In this document: positions 50,856 through 60,282 of the stretch, one piece after another
Numbering within the stretch: the first letter of the stretch is position 1
Layout of the letters: each line of letters begins with the position of its first letter
NCBI GenBank assembly: GCA_951813545.1
Contig: CATOTL010000001.1
Location: forward strand, 1-64,000
Direction: 5' to 3'
DNA length: 64,000 nucleotides
Source: an uncultured Poribacteria bacterium
Lineage (GTDB): Bacteria > Poribacteria > WGA-4E > WGA-3G
Made by a program: the position numbers and the translations under genes
The notes under the pieces: generated by a model
Seen by the model: only the letters and a program-made list of their open reading frames with translations
Told to the model about the DNA's origin: nothing
Database searches by the model: none

Positions 50856-51806
50856 ATGAAACGGCACCTGACTTATATTGTGTTTGGAACGATACTGCTT
50901 TTGGGGCACTTTGTGTTTTCGGGAAACCTATATGTCTACGCATCCGATGTGCCGTCCATTGCCTTTAGTTCTACCAGAGGTGGAAAAGATGACATCTACA
51001 TCATGGATATAAACGGCAAGAATCTCCAGAAGTTGACAGACCATCCAGGTTATGAGTTTGATCCCTCGTTTTCGCCGGATGGACAGCAGATGGCTTATGT
51101 TTCCACTCGGGATGGCAATCTGGAAATTTACGTGTTGAACCTTACGACAAAAGTATCCCACCGGTTGACGCATCATCCGGGGCATGACGATAATCCTGCA
51201 TGGTCTCCAGATGGGCGGTGGATTGCGTTTGAATCCAATAGAGAAGAGACGTATGACATCTATAAAATCGAACCTGATGGAACGAATCTCCACCGGTTGA
51301 CGCACGAGTGGGATAAAAACTACAATCCGACTTGGTCTCCAGATAATCAATTCATCGCTTTCTCTTCCAAGGGTGGCACCCATATCATGGATGCGGATGG
51401 AGGAAAATCGAGACGCCTCGCAAATCCACCGTTATTGGGAAATACGCCCTCATGGTCGCCGGATGGGAAGCAGATCGCCTTTAGTACTGCGCTATTGGGA
51501 AATACAGACATCTATACCATGGATACGGACGGTGGAAATATCAAGAGATTGACACACCATCCAGCAGTGGATGAGTCCCCGGTCTGGGGACCTAATGGAC
51601 AATGGATGGTTTTCCATTCCAGATGGGAGGAAAATTATGACATCTATCGCATAGATATGGACGGCACCAATCGCCGCAGATTGACACACCATCTGGCGAG
51701 GGATGTGGGTCCGACGTGGGTGCCAACAGGTACTTTATCTGTTGCTCCGACTGCGGAGACACAAACAACTCTTTGGGGCAGACTCAAGCAATCTATCGGT
51801 GACTAA
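50856..51806 (+). CDS. Secreted TolB/PD40-type beta-propeller 7 (locus 2)
   Basis: A 316-residue propeller with a signal ending YVYA|SD. Blades: FSPDGQQMAY, WSPDGRWIAF, WSPDNQFIAF, WSPDGKQIAF and the altered WGPNGQWMVF. GGAGG is seven bases before the ATG at 50856. The tail is SVAPTAETQTTLWGRLKQSIGD. It pairs with B2 and heads a run of three propeller genes about 60-70 bases apart. Confidence 0.85.
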   Translation: MKRHLTYIVFGTILLLGHFVFSGNLYVYASDVPSIAFSSTRGGKDDIYIMDINGKNLQKLTDHPGYEFDPSFSPDGQQMAYVSTRDGNLEIYVLNLTTKVSHRLTHHPGHDDNPAWSPDGRWIAFESNREETYDIYKIEPDGTNLHRLTHEWDKNYNPTWSPDNQFIAFSSKGGTHIMDADGGKSRRLANPPLLGNTPSWSPDGKQIAFSTALLGNTDIYTMDTDGGNIKRLTHHPAVDESPVWGPNGQWMVFHSRWEENYDIYRIDMDGTNRRRLTHHLARDVGPTWVPTGTLSVAPTAETQTTLWGRLKQSIGD

Positions 51807-51940
51807 ATGAAGGGCATCTGAGTGGACAAAGTGGTAAAGCCAATTCTGAATGATGTGAATGGAGGAGATAAAAATGAACCGGCACCTGACTTATATCACG
51901 TTTGGAACGATACTACTTTTAGGGCATTTCTTGCTTGTGG
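51807..51940 (+). repeat. 134-bp direct repeat, first copy (second at 52840-52973)
   Basis: Two almost identical stretches cover the spacer between propeller genes, the ribosome site and the first ~22 codons. This points to a very recent duplication or gene conversion of a propeller gene start. Confidence 0.85.
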
Positions 51941-52839
51941 CGAACCTTTATGTCTACGCATCCGATGCTCCGTCCATTGCTTTTAGTTCCAACCGAGATG
52001 GAGATTATGATATCTACATGATGGATATAAACGGCAAGAATCTTCAGCAGCTGACAGACCATCCAGCACATGATTCTGCTCCTACGTTTTCGCCGGACGG
52101 ACAGTGGATGGCTTATAATTCCTCTCAGGACGGCAATGATGACATTTATGTGATGAACCTCAATACAAAGGTATCCCACCGGTTGACGAACCATCCGAGA
52201 GACGACCTTAATCCCGCATGGTCTCCAGACGGACGATGGATCGCGTTTGTCTCCGAGAGAGCAGGGATGCTTGACATCTACAAAATCCAACCCAGCGGTG
52301 CGAATCTCCAACAGTTGACGCATGGGGATGAGAAGAACAACACCCCGGTTTGGTCCCCTGATGGTCAATTCATCGCTTATCGTGCTTTCAAAGACCCCGC
52401 TGGCATCTATATCATGGATGCCGATGGCGGAAATCAGAGCCGGCTCAAAAACCAACCCGAACCCGGATGGACACCCGCGTGGTCTCCCGATGGGAAACGG
52501 ATTGCCTTTACTGTAGTTTTAGGCGGAAATTATGACATCTATACCCTAAACGTTGACGGGAGGGATCTCAGACGGATAACACGCAATATAGCGAGTGATT
52601 ATTCGCCAGCCTGGTCCCCTGATGGACACACGATGGTTTTCTGGTCCCTGTGGGCGAGAAATTATGACATCTATCGCATAGATGTCAATGGTGCCGTAGA
52701 TAATCGCCGCAGATTGACGCGCCATCCGGCAATGGATATAACTCCAACGTGGGTGCCAACAGGTACTTTATCTGTTGCTCCGACGGCGGAGACACAAACA
52801 ACTCTCTGGAGCAGACTCAAGCAATCTATCGGTGACTAA
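51874..52839 (+). CDS. Secreted TolB/PD40-type beta-propeller 8 (locus 2)
   Basis: A 321-residue propeller, signal ending YVYA|SD, blades FSPDGQWMAY, WSPDGRWIAF, WSPDGQFIAY, WSPDGKRIAF and WSPDGHTMVF. GGAGG precedes the ATG at 51874. The tail is SVAPTAETQTTLWSRLKQSIGD. The blades resemble propeller 6, while the 5' region is identical to that of propeller 9, so it looks like a recombinant. No peptide gene lies directly before it. Confidence 0.85.
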   Translation: MNRHLTYITFGTILLLGHFLLVANLYVYASDAPSIAFSSNRDGDYDIYMMDINGKNLQQLTDHPAHDSAPTFSPDGQWMAYNSSQDGNDDIYVMNLNTKVSHRLTNHPRDDLNPAWSPDGRWIAFVSERAGMLDIYKIQPSGANLQQLTHGDEKNNTPVWSPDGQFIAYRAFKDPAGIYIMDADGGNQSRLKNQPEPGWTPAWSPDGKRIAFTVVLGGNYDIYTLNVDGRDLRRITRNIASDYSPAWSPDGHTMVFWSLWARNYDIYRIDVNGAVDNRRRLTRHPAMDITPTWVPTGTLSVAPTAETQTTLWSRLKQSIGD

Positions 52840-52906
52840 ATGAAGGGCATCTGAGTGGACAAAGTGGTAAAGCCAATTCTGAATGATGTGAATGGAGGAG
52901 ATAAAA

Positions 52907-53875
52907 ATGAACCGGCACCTGACTTATATCACGTTTGGAACGATACTACTTTTAGGGCATTTCTTGCTGGCGGCGAACCTATATGTCTACGCATCCGATG
53001 TTCCCCATATTGCTTTCAGTTCCAACCGAGATTGGAATTATGACATCTACATGATGGATATAAAAGGAAAGAATCTCCAGAACCTAACAAACAGCCCAAC
53101 GCATGAGTTTAAACCAGCGTTTTCGCCGGACGGACAGCAGATGGCTTATGTTTCCTCTCGGCATGATGGCTATCTCGAAATCTATATAATGGCTCTCAAT
53201 ACGAAGATATCCCACCGGTTGACGCACCATCCGAAACATGACGCTAATCCCGCATGGTCTCCAGATGGGCAATGGATTGCGTTTGACTCCAATAGAGAAG
53301 CGACGTATGACATCTATAAAATCCAACCCAACGGCGAGAATCTACAACGTTTGACGCAGGGGGGGGATAGAAACTACGACGCGGCTTGCTCCCCTGATAG
53401 TCAATCAATCGTTTTTTTTTCTTCCAGAAAGGTTCCTGGCATCTACATCATGGATGCCGATGGCGGAAATCAAAGACGACTCGAAAACCAACCGCGACGG
53501 GGACACATGCCCTCATGGTCGCCGGATGGAAAACAGATCGCTTTTAGTGATATAATTTTAGGCGGACATCGGGATATCTACACGCTAAACGTTGACGGGA
53601 GTAATCTCAGGCGGCGGACACGCCATCCGGCGGATGATTTTGCTCCGGATTGGAGTCCTGATGGACGATCGATTGTTTACTATTCCAGGTGGAATCAGAA
53701 ATATGACATTTATCTTATAGAAGGTGGACTTGGGCGACGTGCCGGCCAATTGACGCGCCATCCGGCGCAGGACAAGGATCCGACGTGGGTGCCTGCGGGT
53801 TATTTCTCGGTTTCTCCGACGGCGGAGACACAAGCAACACTCTGGGGCAGACTCAAGCAATCTGTCCAGAACTAA
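52907..53875 (+). CDS. Secreted TolB/PD40-type beta-propeller 9 (locus 2)
   Basis: A 322-residue propeller; signal ending YVYA|SD. Its body matches propeller 5 and its 5' end matches propeller 8. One blade is altered (CSPDSQSIVF instead of WSP...). A run of eight T (about 53412) and of seven G (about 53361) lie in this degenerate blade but do not break the frame. The tail is SVSPTAETQATLWGRLKQSVQN. Confidence 0.85.
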   Translation: MNRHLTYITFGTILLLGHFLLAANLYVYASDVPHIAFSSNRDWNYDIYMMDIKGKNLQNLTNSPTHEFKPAFSPDGQQMAYVSSRHDGYLEIYIMALNTKISHRLTHHPKHDANPAWSPDGQWIAFDSNREATYDIYKIQPNGENLQRLTQGGDRNYDAACSPDSQSIVFFSSRKVPGIYIMDADGGNQRRLENQPRRGHMPSWSPDGKQIAFSDIILGGHRDIYTLNVDGSNLRRRTRHPADDFAPDWSPDGRSIVYYSRWNQKYDIYLIEGGLGRRAGQLTRHPAQDKDPTWVPAGYFSVSPTAETQATLWGRLKQSVQN

Positions 53876-53889
53876 ATGAGGTATATCTA

Positions 53890-54174
53890 ATGTCACAACA
53901 TGGCACTTTCTATGTCATTACAGCAAAACAGGGGGTTAGACCCAACCGTTTGAAGAAGTTTCTTCTAACAGAATGGTTTACCGCCCTTCAGTCCGCTTCA
54001 GGCTGTCTCGATGTAGAACTTTGGGAAAGCCAACGGAGTCGCGGACGTTATTTGGTGTGTGAACTCTGGGAGAATAAAGAAATCTATCTCCAGAATTCCG
54101 AGAAACTCTGGAATGAGGAAAAGAAGGATGTCTTTGAAAAACTTGACTTATACGGAACGACTAAATCTGATTAG
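53890..54174 (+). CDS. Small ABM-like (dimeric alpha/beta barrel) protein
   Basis: A 94-residue protein with the pattern of antibiotic biosynthesis monooxygenase-type proteins: YVITAKQGVRPNRLKKFL at the start, GCLDVELWES in the middle and RYLVCELWENKEIYLQNS near the end. ABM proteins are small dimers, some of which oxygenate aromatic substrates without cofactor; many have no known activity. The ATG at 53890 lies 14 bases after propeller 9 and has a weak AGG ribosome site. It has no counterpart in locus 1. Confidence 0.55.
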   Translation: MSQHGTFYVITAKQGVRPNRLKKFLLTEWFTALQSASGCLDVELWESQRSRGRYLVCELWENKEIYLQNSEKLWNEEKKDVFEKLDLYGTTKSD

Positions 54175-54230
54175 GACAGCAACGCTCCAAAAGTGATGCT
54201 CCAAAAAATCAGAGTGTATGAAAGGTCCTA

Positions 54231-56249
54231 ATGAAGAAAAAACATATCTTGTGGGTATTTCTGTTAACCCTTCTTGTTGCAACACTCCCTATCTATCAAT
54301 GGCTGAGCGAGGCACATCGATTAAAACAGATTAAAGCAGTAAAACACGAGGCATCTCAAATCAACGCCATACGGCTGAACGATTTTCTGGGGCAGTTGAA
54401 GGGGACCTCACCGCAAGAGACGTTGCTCGTGCTGTATACGGGCAGCACCCAAGGACATCTTGAGCCGTGTGGTTGCTTCATTGGTCAATCCGGTGGACTG
54501 CCAAGGCGTGCAACCGCGATTTCATCTATTCGAGCACAAGGGTTTTCACCGCTGTTGGTTGATCTTGGCGGTATTCTCCCCACCAAGGAATCCAAGATGA
54601 AGGAGAGTGTGATCTCGATGACGGCTTCTCCCAACGATGCCGTAGCCGAAACACTGCCCGTCAATGCTGTGCACCCGTTGGATCAATTGAGAACACAGAA
54701 GGTGCTGGAATCCATGCGATTGTTGAAATATGAGGCACTCGTCCCCGATAAAACAGATATGAACTTTGGCGAGGATTTTGTGACGGACACGCTGGATCGT
54801 CAAGAGTTTCCGATCCTCACTGCCAATAGTGAGGAAGTAGGGGACAATGCGCAATCTGTTCTGATGAGAACGGTAGGTGATAAAAAAGTCGCGGTGTTGG
54901 GACTTTCATCGTTGCTGCTTCAAGACACGAACTTCGCTGTTCTGGATCGTCTTTTGCCGGAAATACAGAAGCAAGCCGACTTTATCGTCATCCTGAGCAA
55001 TCTGTCACCGGAACTGAACCGGACGATTGCTGAGAATTATCAAGACATCTCAGCGATTTTGAGCCATGGGACCGGCGAGCCAGAGGAAATTGGGAATGTG
55101 CTGCTAACTTATAGCGGTTCTAATGGAGAAACTTTGGGGGCTCTACTGCTGAACGCTGATGATACCCTTGGTGTCTCCGCACAGCAAATCGCGCTCACCG
55201 AGGAAGTGGCAGATGACACACAAATCAGGGAACTTTTACAGGACTTCTACAAGCAAGTCGCAGACGATCCGAAATTACAAGCCGGTGGAGAACGCTTATT
55301 TTCTGATGAAGCATTGGAACAGGATGCCTTGAGTGGTTACGTTGGTTCTCAAGCGTGTGCGACATGTCACCAAAAAGAGTTTGATCAGTGGGCGTACACG
55401 TCCCATGCGACTGCCTTTAATACCTTGTTGACGGTAGGGAAACAGTTTTATCCGGAATGCGTCTCCTGCCATGTCACTGGATTTAGGTATGAGACCGGTT
55501 ATCAAATCGGCAATGAAGAAAAAGAACACTTGGCAGACGTTGGCTGTGAAACCTGCCACGGTCCAGGTAAACAGCATATCACGACCCCATTGACGACAAA
55601 CGTTCGTGGAGAAGTGAAGCAGCAGGTTTGCATGGAATGCCATACGCCTTCCCATTCGCCCGGATTTGAGCAGATTGTTGCGCATGTTATGCCGGAAGTC
55701 GATCATAGCCGAACAGAGCCGAGCCTCAAAGAGATTCTCGAACAACGGATGCGCGGACCGATGAAGCCGCAAGTCGAGTTGTTCGTGATGTCGTTTTGTC
55801 CTTTTGGTGTACAGGCGGAAGAGGAATTACTACCGTTCATTGAAAAGTACGGAGAGGCTGTTGATTTTAACCTACGATTCATAGCGAACTTAGTAGAGGA
55901 GGCTGACTCAGATGAGTCAAAGTTCACCAGTTTGCATGGCGAAGTCGAAGTGATTGAAAATCTGCGCCAAATTGCTGTTTCCCAACTCTATCCCGATCAG
56001 TTCTTTGATTACCTGTTATGTCGTGCGAAGCATCTGGAGTCAGCGTGGACGCAGTGCGCCGAGAAGGTCGGATTGGATATTGATAAGGTTAACCAAGAAA
56101 TGGCATCAGAACGGACGAAACAGATTTTTGAGGCTGATATTCAACGCTCCAATGCGTTAAAAATTAGATCCTCACCGACTTTGGTCGTTGATGGAAAAGT
56201 AATTTCTGGCGGTCTCTGGAGAGGGAAAGTATCAGGTATTTGCCGTTAA
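54231..56249 (+). CDS. Tetrahaem cytochrome c with 5'-nucleotidase-like and thioredoxin/GILT-like domains (locus 2)
   Basis: A 672-residue paralogue of the protein at 14726. N-terminal helix 7-22; the LYTGSTQGHLEPCGC...QSGGLPRRA region at 69-93; an insertion of about 40 residues after it that the locus 1 copy lacks; haem sites at 376-380, 410-414, 439-443 and 467-471; C-terminal thioredoxin-like domain with MSFCPFG (Cys523), the LCRAK...WTQC pair and SSPTLVVDG. Same role proposed: periplasmic thiol oxidation linked to c-type haem. Confidence 0.82.
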   Translation: MKKKHILWVFLLTLLVATLPIYQWLSEAHRLKQIKAVKHEASQINAIRLNDFLGQLKGTSPQETLLVLYTGSTQGHLEPCGCFIGQSGGLPRRATAISSIRAQGFSPLLVDLGGILPTKESKMKESVISMTASPNDAVAETLPVNAVHPLDQLRTQKVLESMRLLKYEALVPDKTDMNFGEDFVTDTLDRQEFPILTANSEEVGDNAQSVLMRTVGDKKVAVLGLSSLLLQDTNFAVLDRLLPEIQKQADFIVILSNLSPELNRTIAENYQDISAILSHGTGEPEEIGNVLLTYSGSNGETLGALLLNADDTLGVSAQQIALTEEVADDTQIRELLQDFYKQVADDPKLQAGGERLFSDEALEQDALSGYVGSQACATCHQKEFDQWAYTSHATAFNTLLTVGKQFYPECVSCHVTGFRYETGYQIGNEEKEHLADVGCETCHGPGKQHITTPLTTNVRGEVKQQVCMECHTPSHSPGFEQIVAHVMPEVDHSRTEPSLKEILEQRMRGPMKPQVELFVMSFCPFGVQAEEELLPFIEKYGEAVDFNLRFIANLVEEADSDESKFTSLHGEVEVIENLRQIAVSQLYPDQFFDYLLCRAKHLESAWTQCAEKVGLDIDKVNQEMASERTKQIFEADIQRSNALKIRSSPTLVVDGKVISGGLWRGKVSGICR

Positions 56250-56305
56250 CTACCATTTATTGCGGAAGGAACAGCGTTTTATGATTTTGTCCTCTCTGCT
56301 TCGCT

Positions 56306-56326
56306 GGCGGGGTTTGTAACCCCGCC
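56306..56326 (+). terminator. GGCGGGGTT hairpin before methyltransferase 2
   Basis: GGCGGGGTT-TGT-AACCCCGCC, the same palindrome as at 11961 but followed by TTCC. Found just before the methyltransferase gene in both loci. Confidence 0.5.
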
Positions 56327-56367
56327 TTCCACGGGTGTATAGGACTATAAGAAGGAAATAACCTTTT

Positions 56368-57294
56368 ATGGCTTTTGAAGCATTTGAACAGCAATTTGAG
56401 ATACTTCTTGAAGAGAAATTGAGAAAATATCCAAACTCATCTGACTATCTCCGGCACGCTTTTTTGCGTTCAATCGCATCTCAGATCGAATTGATGGTGG
56501 CACGTCTAAGGACCGAGATTGATAAAGATGACGCTTATTGGGAGAATTATGAACAGGTCGTTTCAGATGTTCTTTCCGTGATGGGAATGGAGTCTGACCA
56601 ACTGTTAAGCATAGTGGTGTCTGACTTACCTCACGGGGTGCGTGATTTTGAAACTATCAAAGAAAAGTTGTACGACACGACGGCTTATCCAAGCCAGGAG
56701 CATCTGTATTATCGCAACTTTGAGCCTGCATTGGAAAGGCTGCGTTTTATCTCAAAGCAGCTGAAGAAACTGGATGAACGCGATATGCAATTTTGCGATT
56801 TAGGGTTCGGACCTGGAGTCTTGACGCAATTTATCCTTGAAGAGAAGCCAGCATGGACAGCGTGTGGTGTAGATATCAGCCCAGAGTGCGTCCGTTATGC
56901 CGAAAAATTGATGAAACTCAAGGGTGTCAATGAAAGCGTTCAATTCACAACTGGAGATGTCAGAAACCTTCCTTATGCAGATAACACTTTTGATTTGGTT
57001 CTTGCTATGGAGGTCTTGGAACACATTCCAGATCCGCTGAAAGGGCTTCTGGAGGTGGTCAGAGTGCTAAAACCCGGCGGATACGCGATAACATCTATAC
57101 CGGTTCGATTGCCGATTCCGATGCATTTGTATGTCCCTCAAAATCCGCGCGAGGTATTAGACTTATATGAACGCGCGAATCTGGAGGTGCTTGATTTTTC
57201 GGCAAAGGAATTCAAGATGGAGACGGGTTCGTTTGTAGCGACTTTCGCGTTAAGTATGACCGCTCCCACACCTAAAGGAGTAGATTTCCGTTAG
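56368..57294 (+). CDS. SAM-dependent class I methyltransferase (locus 2)
   Basis: A 308-residue paralogue of the protein at 12037. Motif I is DLGFGPG (144-150), with VDISPECV, LEHIPDP and LKPGG following. The helical N-terminal domain (1-135) is conserved between the two (KLY.T..YP..EHL.Y..F.PALER). AAGGAAA precedes the ATG. Its recurrence at the end of locus 2 supports a role in peptide or sugar modification. Confidence 0.82.
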   Translation: MAFEAFEQQFEILLEEKLRKYPNSSDYLRHAFLRSIASQIELMVARLRTEIDKDDAYWENYEQVVSDVLSVMGMESDQLLSIVVSDLPHGVRDFETIKEKLYDTTAYPSQEHLYYRNFEPALERLRFISKQLKKLDERDMQFCDLGFGPGVLTQFILEEKPAWTACGVDISPECVRYAEKLMKLKGVNESVQFTTGDVRNLPYADNTFDLVLAMEVLEHIPDPLKGLLEVVRVLKPGGYAITSIPVRLPIPMHLYVPQNPREVLDLYERANLEVLDFSAKEFKMETGSFVATFALSMTAPTPKGVDFR

Positions 57295-57329
57295 ATGCTC
57301 GTCCTATTTCAGGTTCGTACCACGTATAG

Positions 57330-57473
57330 GCACATGCAGATTCTGGTGGACCCGATATAGAGGGTGGAAATTATTCAGGGGACTTCAATGCTTATGCTTC
57401 TTTACTGCATATAACAAGTCTTGGCGATCCGAATCCACCGAGTCCGTTTATAGCAAGAAAGTCAATTAGTTAA
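57330..57473 (+). pseudogene. Fragment of a small secreted protein
   Basis: After a TAG the frame reads AHADSGGPDIEGGNYSGDF and continues to FIARKSIS, 47 residues, ending just before a terminator. It resembles the Gly/Ser/Asn-rich secreted proteins that follow the cassette membrane proteins. The 5' end is missing. Confidence 0.45.
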
Positions 57474-57489
57474 ATCTTTTTCTCAGCAC

Positions 57490-57526
57490 AAAAGGGTGTC
57501 TGTTTCATCACAGATACCCTTTTTTA
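57490..57526 (+). terminator. Rho-independent terminator
   Basis: AAAGGGTGTCTG-N8-CAGATACCCTTT with one G-T pair, followed by a run of T. It ends the locus 2 segment. Confidence 0.75.
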
Positions 57527-57555
57527 GAACAGGTTAATTGAACGCCTACCGCGCT

Positions 57556-57693
57556 ACAACCTTGAAAGAGATAGAGAAGTCCGCCATCTTGATAACCTTA
57601 GCACGCGAGGACGGCAATCAATCAAAAACAGCGGCGGTTTTGGGGATGAGCCGGCCCACCCTGCGCGCCAAGTTACGTGCCTATAATGCGTAG
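57556..57693 (+). pseudogene. Second 3' fragment of the sigma-54 activator gene
   Basis: Forty-five codons, TTLKEIEKSAILITLARED through the Fis-type HTH (KTAAVLGMSRPTLRAKL) and stop, matching the activator C-terminus. The same fragment-plus-promoter arrangement is at 42599-43020. Confidence 0.85.
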
Positions 57694-57731
57694 CGGCTTT
57701 TGTCAAAGCGCGCTTATAGTTGAAAGTTGAA

Positions 57732-57795
57732 TTTGGAAAGAATCTTTCCAATTCAGTGGAAAAAATCTTTCCAACTGGAAAGAATCTTTCCAATT
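57732..57795. promoter_or_regulatory. Activator sites of the third cassette
   Basis: GGAAAGA-A-TCTTTCC palindromes occur twice (57736 and 57778 regions) with half-sites between and after, as at 37509-37570 but with one additional half-site repeat. Confidence 0.65.
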
Positions 57796-57863
57796 CAGTG
57801 GAAAAAATCTTTCCAATTCAGTGGAAAAAAGGCGAGATCCTGTCACAGTGCGGTTTCTTACAT

Positions 57864-57879
57864 TGGCATGATACTTGCT
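57864..57879 (+). promoter_or_regulatory. Sigma-54 promoter of the cassette at 57976
   Basis: TGGCATG-ATAC-TTGCT, about 100 bases before the ATG. Confidence 0.8.
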
Positions 57880-57975
57880 ACTCTGTAGGTGAGCACCTTA
57901 CAGAGATAGATGGTTTTCAGGTTCTGTTAAGGCATCCATCAATCTGTGTAAGGCATACTCATAAGGAGGTCTGGT

Positions 57976-58552
57976 ATGTTTCGTAATATCCTCTCAAGCC
58001 GATTGATCCAAGTTGGACTCGTTTTCTTTGTTGTGATTGTCGGGGGCAGCTGGCTCTATAGTTGGCACGTCCACCGCACGACTGATACTGAATTCACACG
58101 GACAGATGTTGCGCTGCACGAGACGCGTTCCGAACAGAACACCGTTGATACAAGCACGGTGGACTTTCAACAAACCGGAACCGACCTTGAAACCGACGAG
58201 ACGCAACCGATGTCTGACGACACGGACGTGTCCCCGATAGATGAGACTTCCGAAGTGCTCGACATGGCGGATGCGTTCTTACCGGATGACTTCGTTTCAG
58301 AGGAAGAAATCGCCGAAGATGTCCCCATCTCGCCGTTTGGGTTTGGTCCGTATCCTGAAGTGCCTGCAGACTATCCATTGTCAATACCATGGCATTGGAG
58401 CGAAGAATTCATTCCGACGCTTAGGCGCGGAACTCAAAAACACCGCAGACGAAACGCCGTTCTTAGAACTCGCACGCCGCGGGTACGACCTCTCCAAACT
58501 CCGAGAGAATGACGAGACGGAAACATCAGCAGAGATCGTTAAGATCGGATAA
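57976..58552 (+). pseudogene. Single-pass membrane protein, cassette copy 3, head frameshifted
   Basis: The anchor and stalk (first ~115 codons) are almost identical to the copies at 37729 and 40358. After FGPYPEVPADYPLSIPWHW the frame seems to shift: the remaining sequence makes better sense one frame over (LGAELKNTADETPFLELARR to the stop at 58552) than in the frame ending at 58512. The downstream secreted protein is missing. Alternatively the head was replaced by unrelated DNA. Confidence 0.6.
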
Positions 58553-58855
58553 CGTTTGGCAACCACCATTCCCTGTTAATGAACCGCGGCGGCGCGTGCT
58601 TTTAGCGACCGCTACAGGCAGTCAGGACATTCCGCATCACTACAAGGTTCCCTCCACTCGCCACACCTTCACACCACACCCCCACAAACGCAGGACTTCG
58701 CGGGAAACCTGTCTCCGCTCGCTTGCCGAGGCTTGAAGCACCCAGTCAAAAGAAGTGGATCGGCAAGCCGACGCACACGAACTGGAACGGCTCGGCTCCG
58801 GTGCTGCACACTGCATCAACGGCGACGACCACCGCTGGCAGAAGGAAGGTGTCAA
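58553..58855. other. No supported gene
   Basis: Short overlapping frames occur here but none has a ribosome site or recognisable features. The composition is richer in G+C than the preceding cassettes, which fits a change of origin. Confidence 0.4.
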
Positions 58856-59092
58856 ATGATACGAAAATCTGACGGACACCTCTATGAAAGGGTCTGGACC
58901 GCGCAGGGGTGGCAAGAACGACGCATCGGGGATGTCAACTGGCATCCCCCCTGCCAATGCGGTGTCATGGTCAAACCACCAAACAAGGCGGTCAAAACAC
59001 TCAACGGCGCAATCCTTCAATGTCGGGAATGCGAAAAGTTGATCCGGAATCTTTCAAAGCAGTTATGCAGTCTATGGAGAAACGCTACTTGA
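58856..59092 (+). CDS. Small zinc-finger-like protein
   Basis: A 78-residue protein with CQCGVM (residues 33-38) and a CRECEK pair about 25 residues later, a spacing that suits a zinc ribbon. AAGGAAGGTG lies just upstream of the ATG at 58856. Such small CxC/CxxC proteins are typical of phage or plasmid DNA. The 3' part overlaps the next gene in another frame. Confidence 0.5.
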   Translation: MIRKSDGHLYERVWTAQGWQERRIGDVNWHPPCQCGVMVKPPNKAVKTLNGAILQCRECEKLIRNLSKQLCSLWRNAT

Positions 59093-59244
59093 TTCTTGAC
59101 GAAATCCTTTTCATCGCAACGACGGAATTCGGCATCACTGCAAACCACACAACAATTAAAGAAGCACTGCGGCAACTCTGGAACAACGGGCATGTCAAAT
59201 ACCGCAAAAACCCGTTCGGTCAAGATTGCTTCTCGCTTATCTGA
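59029..59244 (+). CDS. Small winged-helix-like protein
   Basis: A 71-residue frame whose C-terminal 60 residues (MEKRYLILDEILFIATTEFG...IKEALRQLWNNGHVKYRKNPF) look like a winged helix. The start could be 59029 or 59065. It overlaps the zinc-finger-like gene by about 60 bases, so one of the two may be shorter than given. Confidence 0.45.
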   Translation: MRKVDPESFKAVMQSMEKRYLILDEILFIATTEFGITANHTTIKEALRQLWNNGHVKYRKNPFGQDCFSLI

Positions 59245-59313
59245 TTGTTTCCTCCTCACCCAAAAGCGCATCGGTTCACCACCGGTGCGCACGACCCCAC
59301 AGGAGAACAACCC

Positions 59314-59559
59314 ATGCAATCGCACACAGCACGGGCAATCAGACAAGCAGAACGACGCGCAACGAAACCCCGACGCATTGTGAAACTCACCGCCCATTAT
59401 GCACGCTTGAAAAAAGAAGGGAAATTCAACATGCAATGGGCAATCATCAACTGCTACTGGCGACAAGGCTTCACACTCGAAGAATGCGCACAAGTGCTTG
59501 GCATCTCTGAAGAAGAAGCAAAATTCGCAAGAGACCTCGCCACCCAGAGAGCCGAATAA
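59314..59559 (+). CDS. Small HTH protein
   Basis: An 81-residue basic protein with a probable helix-turn-helix near the C-terminus (FTLEECAQVLGISEEEAKFA). AGGAG lies eight bases before the ATG at 59314. Likely a small DNA-binding regulator of the integrated element. Confidence 0.6.
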   Translation: MQSHTARAIRQAERRATKPRRIVKLTAHYARLKKEGKFNMQWAIINCYWRQGFTLEECAQVLGISEEEAKFARDLATQRAE

Positions 59560-59673
59560 ACCAAACGGCAGGCATCGCAATCGCGGTGCTTGCCACCACC
59601 ACAGGAGAAACAGACGTGAACCACTTTACACTTTTTCACAACCTCGCCTTGCCTAAAAACACACGGTAGGAGG

Positions 59674-59871
59674 GAACTCCGATTCCCGACTTCTTCTGCG
59701 GAACTCCGATTCCCGACTCCCCGTCTTGGTAGGAGGAAACTCCGATTCCCGATGCCTATCTTGGTAGGAGGGAACTCCGATTCCCGATGCCTATCTTGGT
59801 AGGAGGGAACTCCGATTCCCGACTTCTTCTGCGGAACTCCGATTCCCGACTCCCCGTCTTGGTAGGAGGGT
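59674..59871. repeat. Tandem repeats of GGAACTCCGATTCCCGA
   Basis: Six copies of a 17-base motif alternate with CTTCTTCTGC, CTCCCCGTCTTGGTAGGAGG and TGCCTATCTTGGTAGGAG linkers. The spacing is irregular (about 24-36 bases) and the linkers repeat too, so this is not a CRISPR array. Downstream (59885-60280) are MITE-core and other palindromes but no gene. Confidence 0.85.
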
Positions 59872-60282
59872 TGAGAGAACTCCGAACCATCGCTGGCGAG
59901 GATTGCATCCTCGTCCTCTGTGTTCTGTACGAGCGATCTCCTGATCGCGGCTTATCCCATAGAATCAACAGAAAACCGAAAACTGAATAGCTCTGCCGAA
60001 ATAGCAAGGCATCTGGACAACAAACCCAAAAACATGTATTATAACCCAAGTTGCCACTAACAAATTTTGATGTTTTGCTTGGGTATTTCTGCCTATTTCA
60101 ACAACACTTTTCAAGTATTTTCCTCACCCCGTAGGGGTGCTATGTCTATAGAAACGGTGTATTTAAGGGACCGCACTCCGTAGGAGTGCTATGTCTATAA
60201 AAAGGTGGCAACTTGCGTTATTATATGGGCATTGACGGCAGGGGCAGCACCCCGCCTACGCGACTTTTTAAAGGAGACACAC

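Noticed and set aside
59674..59871. CRISPR array
   Set aside because: Repeat spacing is irregular, the linkers are themselves repeated, and no cas gene is present.
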